Assembly: GCA_009176605.1 (NCBI GenBank)
Contig: SEYY01021772.1
Coordinates: 22,501-47,500, forward strand
Source: Armadillidium nasatum
Taxonomy: Eukaryota > Arthropoda > Malacostraca > Isopoda > Armadillidiidae
Direction: 5' to 3'
DNA: 25,000 bases
The position numbers and the translations under genes were made by a program. Below are positions 1-12,547 of this stretch, in pieces (positions within the stretch are counted from its first letter, which is position 1; every line of letters starts with the position of its first letter). A model generated the notes under the pieces. It saw only the letters and a program-made list of their open reading frames with translations, had not been told where the DNA came from and did not search any database.

Positions 1-395
1 TTATAATTTAGTATTATAATAAACTAGTATTCATTTCATGGAAGTATTACGTATTACTCACAAATCCGATCATTTTTTTTCTCATTTCCTCGTGGATTTT
101 CTAGTCATATCTTAGCTGTTCAACAAGATTTACTCAAAAAAATGTTTTAATTTATTGCACTATTTTCTATTAGTATGCACTTTAATAATTCTTTGGCATT
201 CGTTTTGGAAAATATTCTTGCATTAAACTTCCTGAAACTTACTATTGACATAGCTATTGATTTTCTTAGAAAAACTTATTTGTTTGATTTTATTTGAAGC
301 AGTTTTGTAACATGTACTGGTATACGTAATAAAATGTAAGTTCATAGATTAATTATATCTAAAAATGTATCATGGATGTCGAATCTTTAAAATAT

Positions 396-398
<3 letters not shown>

Positions 399-433
<35 letters not shown>

Positions 434-456
434 TTTTTTTATTTTTTTTTTTTTTT
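399..456. repeat. Interrupted poly-T tract
   Basis: A T-tract of nearly 60 bases is broken only by two single A residues. It may be the poly-A tail of a minus-strand retroposed sequence or a simple homopolymer expansion. No recognisable retroposon body was identified next to it. Confidence 0.8.
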
Positions 457-486
457 AAGAAACGGTTGGCAAGGAAGTGTAGAAAA

Positions 487-502
487 AATGTTACGTAACA
501 TT
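487..502. promoter_or_regulatory. 16-bp perfect palindrome containing TTACGTAA
   Basis: The sequence AATGTTACGTAACATT is its own reverse complement. Its core TTACGTAA (491-498) matches the known consensus of PAR-bZIP factors such as PDP1 and Vrille and resembles C/EBP sites. No gene start is visible nearby, so a regulatory role is inference and a chance palindrome is possible in such AT-rich DNA. Confidence 0.3.
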
Positions 503-972
503 AACGGTTTCCAAAAATAATAGGCTGGAAATTTTAAAATTTTGGGCAGCATTCATTTATTTATTTATTTTTTATTTTTTTTTTTTTTTAATACGTGTTT
601 CATGCGTTGTTTATAGTTTCTACTGAAAATTTTAATTGTATATTAGACTTATAATCTATTAACAATTTCTAGGTGTTTTATTTAATATCTTATTTTGTGC
701 ACCTCTCTCCTAGCATACTTTATTTAAACTTTAATGATGTAACTTGGTTAATGGTTTCAGATACTTCATATTTATTACAATTTTTGACAATATTTGTTAA
801 ATATTTTTGGTAAGTACATAAGTCTACATCTATTCCCGGGTTATTAGAAACCTGTATTTTTATTCTATTGAAAAATAATTTGTACATGCTTGGATCAAAC
901 TATATTGAAGTGTAGAATAAATAAGGTGCACAAAAATTAAACAATAAAAAAAAATAGGGTAAAGGTTACGAT

Positions 973-1252
973 CTTTCTGAGCTTCGATATTTGGAAAATA
1001 TGGAAAATATTGATATTCAAAAATATCAATATTTCGAAACATTGATATGCCAATTCAAATATTATTTTAATTATTTTTATAATTATTATTATTTAGTTTT
1101 CTAGCGTACTTAGTTCTACTTATCATAACCTGAACTACCGAAGTTGCCGTAAAATACAGGCCTAACCTATACAAGAACGTTGCAATGAGACACCAATTAA
1201 AATCGAAATTTCAAAATATTGATATATATATAAAATATCGAAGCTCAGAAAG
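973..1252. mobile_element. MITE-like element with 20-bp perfect terminal inverted repeats
   Basis: The left end CTTTCTGAGCTTCGATATTT (973-992) is matched exactly, in reverse complement, at 1233-1252. Just inside, both ends carry ATATTGATAT/ATATCAATAT-type repeats, including a snap-back hairpin at about 1003-1035. The 280-bp body has no coding capacity. Short length, perfect ends and subterminal inverted repeats fit a non-autonomous DNA transposon (MITE). I could not find a clean target-site duplication: flanks are ...GGTTACGAT on the left and CTTCTTAAC... on the right. The superfamily is not determined. Confidence 0.65.
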
Positions 1253-1314
1253 CTTCTTAACTTAAGCCAAAAAATAGAATATACCAAGGCTGAGGAGCTG
1301 ATGATATTTCTTTC

Positions 1315-1408
1315 AGCTCTGGTACCAACTCTAGAGCCATTGTTAGATGTGGCTCTGGCCCCAGCTCCAGAGTCATTGATTTGAGTGGCTCTGGCTCAGA
1401 GGCTCTAG
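1315..1408. repeat. 36-bp minisatellite, about 2.6 copies
   Basis: Copies start at 1315, 1351 and 1387 (the last partial, ending about 1408). Each begins with A/G-GCTCTGG and passes through an AGCTC/AGAG core. The first two are exactly 36 bp long. This is a GC-richer island in AT-rich DNA and begins about 60 bp outside the right end of the MITE-like element. The period is a multiple of three, so both strands stay open (minus 1257-1460 and plus 1381-1599). I read these as consequences of the repeat, not genes. Confidence 0.75.
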
Positions 1409-1668
1409 TTTTAAAGATTTTCCTAATTCTTGTACAGTTGTATTTAGGTATTACCGCCACCCAGGAACATCAGCCCAATTGCAGTTGCAATTGCAATGGG
1501 ACTGTAGGTATTAATTTGATCTGGCATGATACCTTTATCTTTCACTATATTGAAAATATTAAGTTAAAATATGCTGAAATACATTCTTCATATAAATAAT
1601 TGAGTATAAAAAATACAAAGATTATACAGCTAGGTGAGATACGCATTTTTTTATTTAGTAAGGTTTTT

Positions 1669-1751
1669 TGTATACTTAACCATTTTGCTGTTGTGCATAA
1701 GAAAAAAACAATAATTTGAAATTTATCCTATACAGAACAACAAAATGGTTT
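1669..1751. repeat. Hairpin unit 1 of repeat copy A
   Basis: The left arm (about 1669-1701, GTATACTTAACCATTTTG and onward) pairs imperfectly with the right arm (about 1727-1751, containing ACAACAAAATGGTTT). The loop is centred on ATAATTTGAAATTT. The same loop sequence recurs in the middle hairpin of copy B (about 19350), which supports homology of the two copies. Confidence 0.6.
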
Positions 1752-1799
1752 GATGAAAAAAAATTTAAGATTTTATCCAAGATTTTGCCGTTCGGCAAG

Positions 1800-1965
1800 T
1801 TACTCAAGTTTATTTAAGAAAAATTTTTTGTATGCCCAACCATTTTGGTACTGTACATTTGAAAAATTAAAAAAAAAAATTTCTGTGCACAGCATCAAAT
1901 TTGTTAGGTATACAGAAAATTATTCTAAATAAAAAAATATGTATCTCACCTAACTATACAACCTA
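1800..1965. repeat. Hairpin unit 2 of repeat copy A
   Basis: A left arm containing GTATGCCCAACCATTTTGG (about 1830-1848) faces a right arm containing CAGCATCAAATTTGTTAGG and GTATAC (about 1889-1914). Outer parts carry TATTTAAGAAAA and ATGTATCTCACC. The arms match the other hairpin units closely enough to see them as tandem members of one module. A 1750-1932 open frame here is an accident of the A/T composition. Confidence 0.55.
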
Positions 1966-2049
1966 TGAAACTTTCATAGATAGGAAAAAATATTTTCAAT
2001 AATATTATTAGGTATATTTTTTTTTTTTTTTTTTTTTTTTTACCCATAA

Positions 2050-2271
2050 TGAGTTCATGAAATTTTTAGATGTACAGTTAGCTGAGATACACATTTTTTA
2101 TTTTAAAAATAAGTTTTTGTATACCCAACCATTTTGGTGCTGTGCATGGGAAATTTTTTTAAAAAATTCCTATGCACAGCATCAAATTTGTTAGGTATAC
2201 AAAAAAAATTTCTAAATAAAAAATGTGTATCTCACCCAAATATACAACCTCTGAAAATTTCATGAACTCGT
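2050..2271. repeat. Near-loopless 220-bp palindrome (hairpin unit 3)
   Basis: The arms 2050-2160 and 2161-2271 are imperfect reverse complements over about 110 bp each. Matching blocks include GAGTTCATGAAA with TTTCATGAACTC, GAGATACACATTTTTTATTT with AAATAAAAAATGTGTATCTC, and TGGTGCTGTGCAT with ATGCACAGCATCA. There is essentially no spacer. Such a structure can extrude as a cruciform or fold as one long RNA hairpin if transcribed. Confidence 0.8.
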
Positions 2272-2811
2272 CACAGATAGAAAAAAACATTATCCAAAAA
2301 TATTATTTTTTTATGAAAAAAAATGTTTCATGATTACTGGATATTTGCAGTAATTCGACTTTTTTTTGGGTAGCCATAAAAATTTCAAGTATGATAAAAT
2401 GAATGATGATTTAACTAACAGGTCAATTACCAAGTTATTTTGACAAAGGGAATATACTGAAAAATTTGCTTAAATTTTGCTACCAAATATGTGTCCAAAC
2501 ACGTTTTTATTTTCTTCAAATTATTTCTAGATAATTTATATTATTCTTATCCATTTATAATAATAAAAAAGTACTACGGAATAGCCATTTTTAAATAATA
2601 TTAATTGGCTAGTTTTACCTCATTTCAATTTTTCATCACCCACAATTTTAAAAATATTAATAATCATATTACAATATACTTTTTTATATCAAAATATTCA
2701 AAAAGTTTCATATTTCTAAAATAAAAAAAATACATATAGGTATATCATGTAATTCTGATTTCCAAATGTCAAAATGTTCGAAAAATTGGTTAGTTTTACC
2801 CCATTTTACGA

Positions 2812-2839
2812 TATATATACCGTATATAACTATATATAT

Positions 2840-2876
<37 letters not shown>

Positions 2877-2919
2877 TATATATACATTTTTTTTTATTTT
2901 TTTTTTTTTTTTTTTTTTT
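2812..2919. repeat. Imperfect (AT)n tract followed by T-run
   Basis: AT dinucleotides interrupted by short GC-bearing breaks (CCG, GCC) run to about 2885 and give way to a mostly-T tract to 2919. The array begins exactly where the hairpin repeat copy A ends, as in copy B, so I read it as the tail of that element. Confidence 0.75.
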
Positions 2920-3900
<981 letters not shown>

Positions 3901-3923
3901 CCACATCTCTCAAGGAGTTAAAA

Positions 3924-4031
3924 TATTCAGATTTTTTAAGTCTCCTATATAGAGAATTGAACCCTGACCTATTAGATTGTACCATGACTGTACAGAAAGG
4001 GAATCACAATGAGAAAGCTTATGAACAACCT
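3924..4031 (-). mobile_element. SINE-like unit, left arm of inverted pair
   Basis: Read on the minus strand this arm matches 4111-4237 over most of its length. Shared blocks are AACCCTGACCT, GGAATCACAATGAG/GTAATCACAATGAG, ATGAACAACCT and ATTCAGA...TTTTAAGTCT. A B-box-like GGTTCAATTCTCT lies on the minus strand at 3951-3963. About a dozen bases present in the right arm near its A box are missing here, so this copy is probably defective for internal pol III transcription. The outer end runs toward the (AT)n at 3791-3896. Confidence 0.6.
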
Positions 4032-4110
4032 CTCATGCAGACTCTCTCAAAGAACCCTCCCCATGACGCACTCGGGTACAAGGTAACAAGTTAGTTACTG
4101 TTACTATGAC
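4032..4110. other. Asymmetric spacer between inverted SINE-like units
   Basis: About 79 bp separate the two arms and do not form a clear inverted match. The spacer contains CCCTCCCCATGACGCACTCG, which is more GC-rich than its surroundings. It could be the 5' head of one unit truncated in the other, or the loop of a fold-back element. Confidence 0.5.
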
Positions 4111-4342
<232 letters not shown>

Positions 4343-4350
4343 CAGAGACA

Positions 4351-4512
4351 ATGACAGAGGTATTAACTCTTATGGCAGAAGAAATAGGGAGAGCTTTCGC
4401 TTTGATTTCAAGTGGAGTTGGAGTTGCAGTTAAATTAAACTATGAAGTTATGTCTACTTTTATTACACTAACTTCACGAATTATTCAACTTCTTTTCCTC
4501 TTGACTCATAAG
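4351..4512 (+). CDS. RNF26: RNF26-like E3 ubiquitin ligase, coding exon 1
   Basis: This 54-codon exon encodes the N-terminus of a membrane RING ligase and joins 6474-7622. The start ATG has A at -3, and the frame ends in phase 0 at the donor GTAATA (4513). The sequence is hydrophobic with likely membrane segments around residues 13-29 and 33-62, the second running into exon 2. The opening region (VLTLMAEE...) resembles the start of animal RNF26 proteins. A possible acceptor ACAG ends at 4345, five bases before the ATG, so a non-coding upstream exon is plausible but unproven. The exon sits between two AT arrays, each within five bases of its edges. With exon 2 the product is 436 residues, close to the roughly 430 of vertebrate RNF26. 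Confidence 0.85.
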
Positions 4513-4513
4513 G

Positions 4514-5600
<1,087 letters not shown>

Positions 5601-5953
5601 ATAGTTGGTCAGCTTTCGGCTTATAACATTTTTTCTATAACTCACGGAACAAAAGTCTCTTAGAAGTTTTTGTAGCCCATAGAATTTTGAGTATACAATC
5701 CAAATTTCAAGTTATTCTAAAAAGTGGTTTGACTCCGCTATTCATTTAAAAAATGGTCAAATTTCAAAAAAAAAATTGATAGTTAGTCAGCTTTCGGCTT
5801 ATAACATTTTTTCTATAACTCACGGAACAAAAGTCTCATAAGTTTTTGTAGCCCATAGAATTCTGAGTATACAATCCAAATTTCAGGTTATTCCAAAGAG
5901 TGGTTTGTCTCCGCCATTCATTTAAAAAATGGTCAAATTTCAAAAAAAAAAAA
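5601..5953 (+). repeat. 178-bp direct tandem duplication in the RNF26 intron
   Basis: Copy 1 runs 5601-5778 and copy 2 5779-5953. Both contain GTCAGCTTTCGGCTTATAAC, CTCACGGAACAAAAGTCTC, TTTTTGTAGCCCATAGAATT and GAGTATACAATCCAAATTTC in the same order with only scattered differences and small indels. The high identity argues for a recent duplication or a short tandem repeat array inside an older element. No coding potential. Confidence 0.85.
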
Positions 5954-6084
5954 AAAATTTAAATTAGACTCATAAAAACGCTAGAAATGGACTTTTTTTC
6001 ACTGTGGGGGGGAGGCCAATTTACACTGAAAATTTCAATAGAATCGGCTAAAAAAAAATTTTTTTACAAATTTGAAATTGGACT

Positions 6085-6463
<379 letters not shown>

Positions 6464-6473
6464 TTTTTTCTAG

Positions 6474-7622
6474 ACTGTACAGCTGTTCAATATTCTTGGA
6501 AATGATCTCTTTCTTTTCTTTGGGGATATTGGAAGTGGAGTCATATCAGTTTACAAAATTATGTTAAGATTAGGGAATGGTTTCTCTAATGTGATTTTAG
6601 CTTTAGGAACTTCAGTAGTATCCGTTTTTTCTTTAATATATGAATCATTTTGTTCATTTCAAGGGTTTATAAATGATTTGTTGAATAATTGTTATATTTT
6701 TGCCATCAATTTTTTCCAGTTAATCAAATATGTATTTGTCCTTTTTGGGTCATCTATCATGTTTGGTGTATCATTTATACCTAATCTTTTGCATCTTCTC
6801 TTCACTAATGCTATTAAATTTTTATTTAATGCATATATTGAGGTTACTACATTTATTGAAGATTCAATTATCGCATTTAATATGTCAGTTAAGTTCTATG
6901 CAAATTCCATTGTAAGCTATTTTACTGAAATTCCTGTAAGTTCTGTGATAGGAGTCATTTTAGGTGTTATTCTTTTTATAACTTTAAAATGTTTGATTCA
7001 TTTTATTTTGGTGAACAATTTGTATATGACTGTGATCATAAATTTATCATCATTTTTTATTGGTGCTAAACAGAGAATTTGTCATTATTTAACTTGTGTT
7101 ACAATGAGAATTCATATAGAAGAGCAAGCACATGAAATAGAGGAAGCGAGTTTAAATGACGATGCTTATGAACATGAAAATGTGAATGAAAATAGACTCT
7201 CTAGGGTTCATTCTCATGATGAAATGCATATAATGCCTCGTAATATTTCTAACTTCTCAGACACTGCCACTACAATGCACTCTCAGTTAACTAGAAGACC
7301 TCTTCCGAGAAAAAATCGAGTTTATGGAATTTCTAATGTCGAAGCAAATTGTGAGATAAATAAAACTTACAGTAATTGCAAAGACAAAAAACAATCAAAA
7401 TCACAAGACCTTGCATTGGCTGAAGACCTCTTTAAAGAATTAGAAAATGAAAGAGAAGGGAAATTGTGTATAATATGCCAAGATAACCCAAAAACTGTTA
7501 TATTGTTGCCTTGTCGTCATTTGTGCTTATGTGAAGCTTGTCGATCCGCAGTCATTGTTAGAAGGAATGTTTGTCCAGTTTGTAGAAAACCAATTCTTGA
7601 CTCTCTCAAAGTATACTTATAG
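6474..7622 (+). CDS. RNF26: RNF26-like E3 ubiquitin ligase, coding exon 2 with C-terminal RING
   Basis: This exon supplies residues 55-436 in phase 0. Hydrophobic segments lie around residues 94-110, 128-156, 211-234 and 237-252, consistent with the multi-span ER membrane domain of RNF26. An acidic, hydrophilic linker follows (about 270-380). The RING ligands are C386, C389, C401, H403, C407, C410, C421 and C424, a C3HC4 pattern with the [10 protein letters not shown] core, and the protein ends in LKVYL twelve residues after the last Cys. A RING at the extreme C-terminus after many membrane spans is the RNF26 signature. In vertebrates RNF26 is an ER ubiquitin ligase that positions perinuclear vesicles through SQSTM1 and affects STING turnover. 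Those roles are known for the family, not shown here. The reading frame is intact. Confidence 0.92.
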   Translation, partial: TVQLFNILGNDLFLFFGDIGSGVISVYKIMLRLGNGFSNVILALGTSVVSVFSLIYESFCSFQGFINDLLNNCYIFAINFFQLIKYVFVLFGSSIMFGVSFIPNLLHLLFTNAIKFLFNAYIEVTTFIEDSIIAFNMSVKFYANSIVSYFTEIPVSSVIGVILGVILFITLKCLIHFILVNNLYMTVIINLSSFFIGAKQRICHYLTCVTMRIHIEEQAHEIEEASLNDDAYEHENVNENRLSRVHSHDEMHIMPRNISNFSDTATTMHSQLTRRPLPRKNRVYGISNVEANCEINKTYSNCKDKKQSKSQDLALAEDLFKELENEREGKLCIICQDNPKTVILLPCRHLCLCEACRSAVIVRRNVCPVCRKPILDSLKVYL

Positions 7623-7763
7623 CAGTAGGATCTTTGTTAGAGTAGTACTTGACAATAATTGTATATTTTAAATTTTTGTAAATATTTTATACATATTTTT
7701 ATAACCTTTATATTATATGAGACATGACTGTGAAGACCTGTTTAAATTTAATCAGGTTGTACA

Positions 7764-7769
7764 AATAAA
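7764..7769 (+). terminator. RNF26: Polyadenylation signal AATAAA for RNF26
   Basis: The canonical hexamer lies 142 bases past the stop codon in an AT-rich 3' UTR. It is the first AATAAA after the stop, which makes a short 3' UTR likely. Alternative downstream signals cannot be excluded. Confidence 0.6.
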
Positions 7770-8043
7770 TTCCTGCTTAGACTGCATCAGTCACCATGAT
7801 TATAATTCCTACTTTTAAGGATAATTAGTGTGTATATTGTGATTTCACTTGTTATTTTTCAAGTTGTTTCTAAATTAAACAAATCTCTGCTTTTACAGTA
7901 AATTAACCTTTAAGGGAGATAAAATTAAACAAGCAAGATTAAAATATGGATTTTTTGCTTTTAGTTTTTCTATCTCCTTCCGCTTTTAAAATATATTTTT
8001 TTCCACTTCAAAATATATTTGGTATTGGAAATACTAATTCACA

Positions 8044-8180
8044 GGTCGACAAAGGAAAAAAATTTTTAGATGATAACATTCCTATAGATTTTTTTGGATG
8101 TAAAGCTCTAGGAAAAGGGTATTTAAAAAATTCCTTCATGCAAAGTTTTCTCGCAAGTCAGAAATTTCATTATCAGTGAA
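8044..8180 (+). CDS. Possible terminal exon, weak
   Basis: An acceptor-like CTAATTCACAG (ending 8043) precedes an open frame beginning VDKGKKFLDDN and closing at TGA 8178-8180, 44 codons later. The composition is somewhat more protein-like than the surroundings, but no domain is recognised and no upstream partner exon is evident. It may well be chance. Confidence 0.15.
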
Positions 8181-8620
8181 CCTAAAATCTGTATTTTTGC
8201 ATATTGTAATATTAATTTTATGAGATATGTACGCTTCCTTTTTTTTTTAACATGCTCAAAGCTGTATACATAAGAATATGTTGTTCCCCGATAAAGATTA
8301 GTAACTAGATTCCAAACAATTTTCAGTTACCCTCATTTTGTAATTCTGCGTTATAGGTTATATTTTATTTTTAAGGGGTTGGGAATTCGTAGACTGGATT
8401 ACAGTTTTTTAATAAAAAATTATATATTTTTTTAAATATTTAAGGTAACATTTTTTAATTTAACTAAGTTATCAGGAATCATAGACATTTTTGCAATAAA
8501 GGTGTCTTGCATTCAAATAATCCCAAATTTCAACTTTGCATAATTCCCAGATTTGTCTAAGATAACTAGATCTCTAGGCAAATTTTCAATTCAACCCATT
8601 TTCATCATATTTTGTTTCAG

Positions 8621-8654
8621 TGAAAGTTTGGTTAGATATTTCTGTAAAAGGCAG
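8621..8654 (+). CDS. Candidate 34-bp micro-exon
   Basis: TTTTGTTTCAG (ending 8620) and GTGAGT (8655-8660) are near-consensus splice signals around a 34-base segment. Two frames are open. In one it ends in phase 2 with AG, which would pair with the first base of 11043-11082 to continue an open frame (KVWLDISVKG-R-VALKLF). I do not recognise a protein, and splice-like pairs do arise by chance in DNA like this. Confidence 0.25.
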
Positions 8655-9305
8655 GTGAGTTATATAAAATATTTTACTTTTAAAATTTCAATAGAAATAT
8701 TTTTGTAAACTTAATTATTATTTTTATTTATTTTCATTTAGGTTTTTTTTTTTTTTTTTAGAAGCTGTACGAGTAAGACCGTGACGCAACAACCGTTATT
8801 AATTGCAAATTTCATTTAATTAAAAAAAAAGAAATGGATAAATAAAAGCTATCTAGTATTTATAAATATAGACATTAATTCATAAAACTTTATTCAAGTT
8901 CGGTTTATTGTAGTTAATTTGTTCCATAGAAGTGTGTAGTACTGTAGAATAAAGTTCTCTGAGGAAGAAAATCTATCCCAATGGAAATTAGAATTTTCAA
9001 CATGAAATTAAGGAATTTGTGTCAAAGTCTTGAATATGTGGACATAATTCTAGTTTGTAATGCCAATAAATTTTGAATTATGAATATAATTTCTAATTTT
9101 TCAGTCTTAAAGATAGGTTTTGGAATTTTGTTAGTCTCGTATGATCCTATCGGTGTATAATTATTTCATCTGAAGAATTTTTAATAACTGAACTTTTGAC
9201 AAGATTTAAAATTTAGAGAAAGAATGCCCACTGAAACAAGAATTTGGTTCATACTTTAATTCCGAACTTTGAAGTCTTTAACGAACAAACAAAAATACTT
9301 ACACT

Positions 9306-9515
9306 TTGTTAATACACGATGACGAAAATTTGAAAAATGCCTATTTTAAAGCAGGCAGTTGGTGTGCGAAACTAGTGAGTGCCACATCGAAAGAGAGAAG
9401 AAAAAAAATAATAAAACCTTATGAAGGATCATATAATTTCTCCAAAAGAAAAATTAAAATAGATAATGTATATACACTAAATAAAATAATGAAAGTATAT
9501 GAACAGTTGTTATAA
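9306..9515 (+). other. Open frame of 69 codons, unrecognised
   Basis: The frame opens at 9306 without an ATG, contains AYFKAGSWCAKLVSATSKER, is lysine-rich, and closes before 9516. No domain is recognised and there is no good acceptor just upstream. It could be a decayed exon or a chance frame. Confidence 0.15.
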
Positions 9516-9660
9516 TATTAAGACCATTTCAAGAAGATTATACCTTGTTGGGAATTTTCTTTATGCCGAAACTCCCAGAAAGACCTAATATGCAGTATTG
9601 TGACTGCTCTACTAAGAATAAACCAATTCTAATAAAAATTTAACCTGAATAAGATGCATT

Positions 9661-11042
<1,382 letters not shown>

Positions 11043-11082
11043 GGTGGCGTTGAAACTGTTTGCTGCTTTTCATGTCTCCAAG
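11043..11082 (+). CDS. Candidate 40-bp micro-exon
   Basis: A T-rich tract and AG (11041-11042) precede the segment, and GTAATG follows it at 11083. After one base the frame reads VALKLFAAFHVSK and ends in phase 0. It would join 8621-8654 without a stop, but a second frame of the pair is also open, so the reading frame is not determined. No recognised protein. Confidence 0.22.
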
Positions 11083-11909
11083 GTAATGTTTATTATTTTC
11101 TTCCTGTTACGCAAACTTTAAACATGGCAGTAGGAAGGGTTTGTACAATTACAGATTTACCAAAACAAAGTTTAGTTTCTAGTAGTGTAAAAGTATTAGA
11201 GTTTGAAAAAATAATTATTTCCTATACAGTATAATGTTTTTTTTTTTTTAATGTATCTGTCTGTATTTTAGATATTTTCGCCTGTAGGCTAGTATATAGA
11301 ATTTTGCAAATTGTTGTAGTATAAAACTTTACAAATTGATTTGCCCAAGAATTAAATTTTTATCATTATTGGCCATTGCATCAAACTTTTGTATTCTAAA
11401 ACCAAACCAAACCTCATGTGCAAAAAAAAAAAAATTTTTTTTCAAATTAAAATTAAAATTTATAATTCTCAAGGTTTAAAGATTACATTGACAAAGATTA
11501 TCTCTATTTGTAGTAAATACTTTTGGTAAATATTTGTCTTTTACAGTAGTGGATATATTTCTTAGTATATCGAAACTCAAATTGGGCTGAAATGTTTTAG
11601 ACTAATTGAGCTGCAGAAAATGATTTTGTAAGATAAAAAAAATTTAAGTAAAAAGTAATTTGAACAAAGCAGTATCTGATTTTCTTGGGCAATTGTAGCA
11701 TTCACAGTAGTGGATTTTTTCATACGAGACCAGGTTGCTGAAAATAACAACATTCCTACGTGTTGCGAGTTTGGCATTACATTACGTTTACATTAAAATG
11801 TAAATAGATTAAAATATTTATTAAGAAATTTATATTTTTAAACTTTCAAGGGAATATTAAAAAATTTGAACTAGTTTTTTTTAATAAAATTGTTAAAAAT
11901 ATTTTAACT

Positions 11910-12050
11910 TTATTAATGAACCATCCAATAAGTATCTCAATCTTCACTTATAAATTTTTAACACTTTTTAGGCGTAACATTTATTTATTTATTAATTAGG
12001 CATATGATAAGTATCCCAGTCTGCACTTTTGAATTTAACACTTGCAAGAC
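11910..12050 (+). repeat. Diverged direct repeat, 79-bp offset
   Basis: TTATTAAT...ATAAGTATCTCAATCTTCAC...TTTAACACTTTTTA (about 11910-11972) recurs as TTATTAAT...ATAAGTATCCCAGTCTGCAC...TTTAACACTTGCAA (about 11989-12050). Two copies with many substitutions indicate an old tandem duplication. Confidence 0.6.
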
Positions 12051-12099
12051 ATAAGAGTTAATTATGGTGCTATAAAAAATTAATTTTTTTTTTTTTTTA

Positions 12100-12131
12100 A
12101 GGGTTGCAAGGTTAAAAGGTTGAGAACACTG
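12100..12131. mobile_element. hAT-like terminal sequence
   Basis: GGTTAAAAGGTTGAGAACACTG (about 12110-12131) is the reverse complement of a CAGTGTTCTCAACCTTTTAA-type end, close to the well-known CAGNG-type hAT (Charlie-like) termini. The element would lie to the left. I found no convincing opposite end, so this is probably a fragment. Confidence 0.4.
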
Positions 12132-12468
12132 ATCTGCAGGATGCAAATACCTTGCACCCTCCCCAACTTTTGATTGTTAATAATTATATTTTTATTAAAT
12201 CTTTAAATGATAGTAACACCAATACATCAGTAAAAATATTGATATGTTAATATCATAAATTGAATATTAAAAGTTTGAATAACTTCATAATATAAGCTTT
12301 CTTTTAATATGCATAGAAACACATTTTTATTATTTTGTGAGAGTTTCATGGAAATCAATTAAGGGAGTTTCTTTCTCTGAAATGTAAAGATTTTTAAATG
12401 AACTTTTTTTTTTTAATTATTTTTTCACTATAAAACATAAGTAGGCTATATTATTATTTTTAGCTATA

Positions 12469-12547
12469 GGTTAGCATATTTCCCATACCACTCAGTGTTG
12501 AAGATTTTGGAGTACTAACTGAGAGAGGCTGGGAAAATATGCTAACC
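12469..12547. ncRNA. 79-base stem-loop, miRNA-precursor-like or tiny MITE
   Basis: GGTTAGCATATTTCCC (12469-12484) pairs with GGGAAAATATGCTAACC (12531-12547) with one bulged base. After an internal mismatch, CTCAGT pairs with ACTGAG before a loop of about 25-30 bases. Length and shape are compatible with a pre-miRNA, but a very short inverted-repeat transposon remnant would look the same. Confidence 0.3.

Larger units (their letters stand above)
1..972. other. AT-rich intergenic DNA, no gene seen
   Basis: This stretch is low-complexity AT-rich DNA with several T-runs (for example 399-456 and about 577-589) and no open frame with protein-like composition. The only ordered element I see is a 16-bp perfect palindrome at 487-502, listed separately. 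The minus-strand open frame at 860-1042 runs partly into a neighbouring inverted-repeat element and has no recognisable domain, so it is not called a gene. Confidence 0.6.
1627..2811 (+). repeat. Dispersed hairpin-bearing repeat, copy A (about 1.2 kb)
   Basis: This segment is alignable by eye over its length with 19150-20202. Shared landmarks in the same order include hairpin units with GTATACCCAACCATTTTGG-type arms, CTCTGAAAATTTCATGAACT, CAGGTCAATTACCAAG followed by TTTTGACAAAGGGAAT, GAATAGCCATTTTTAAATA, and GGTTAGTTTTACCCC just before a terminal (AT)n tract. No protein-coding frame is shared, so the repeat is non-autonomous or non-coding. The family is unknown to me. The 3' end is well fixed by the AT tail and the 5' end only roughly. 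Confidence 0.7.

Noticed and set aside
6730..6915. 61-codon frame inside RNF26 exon 2
   Set aside because: An out-of-frame shadow of the well-supported RNF26 reading frame.
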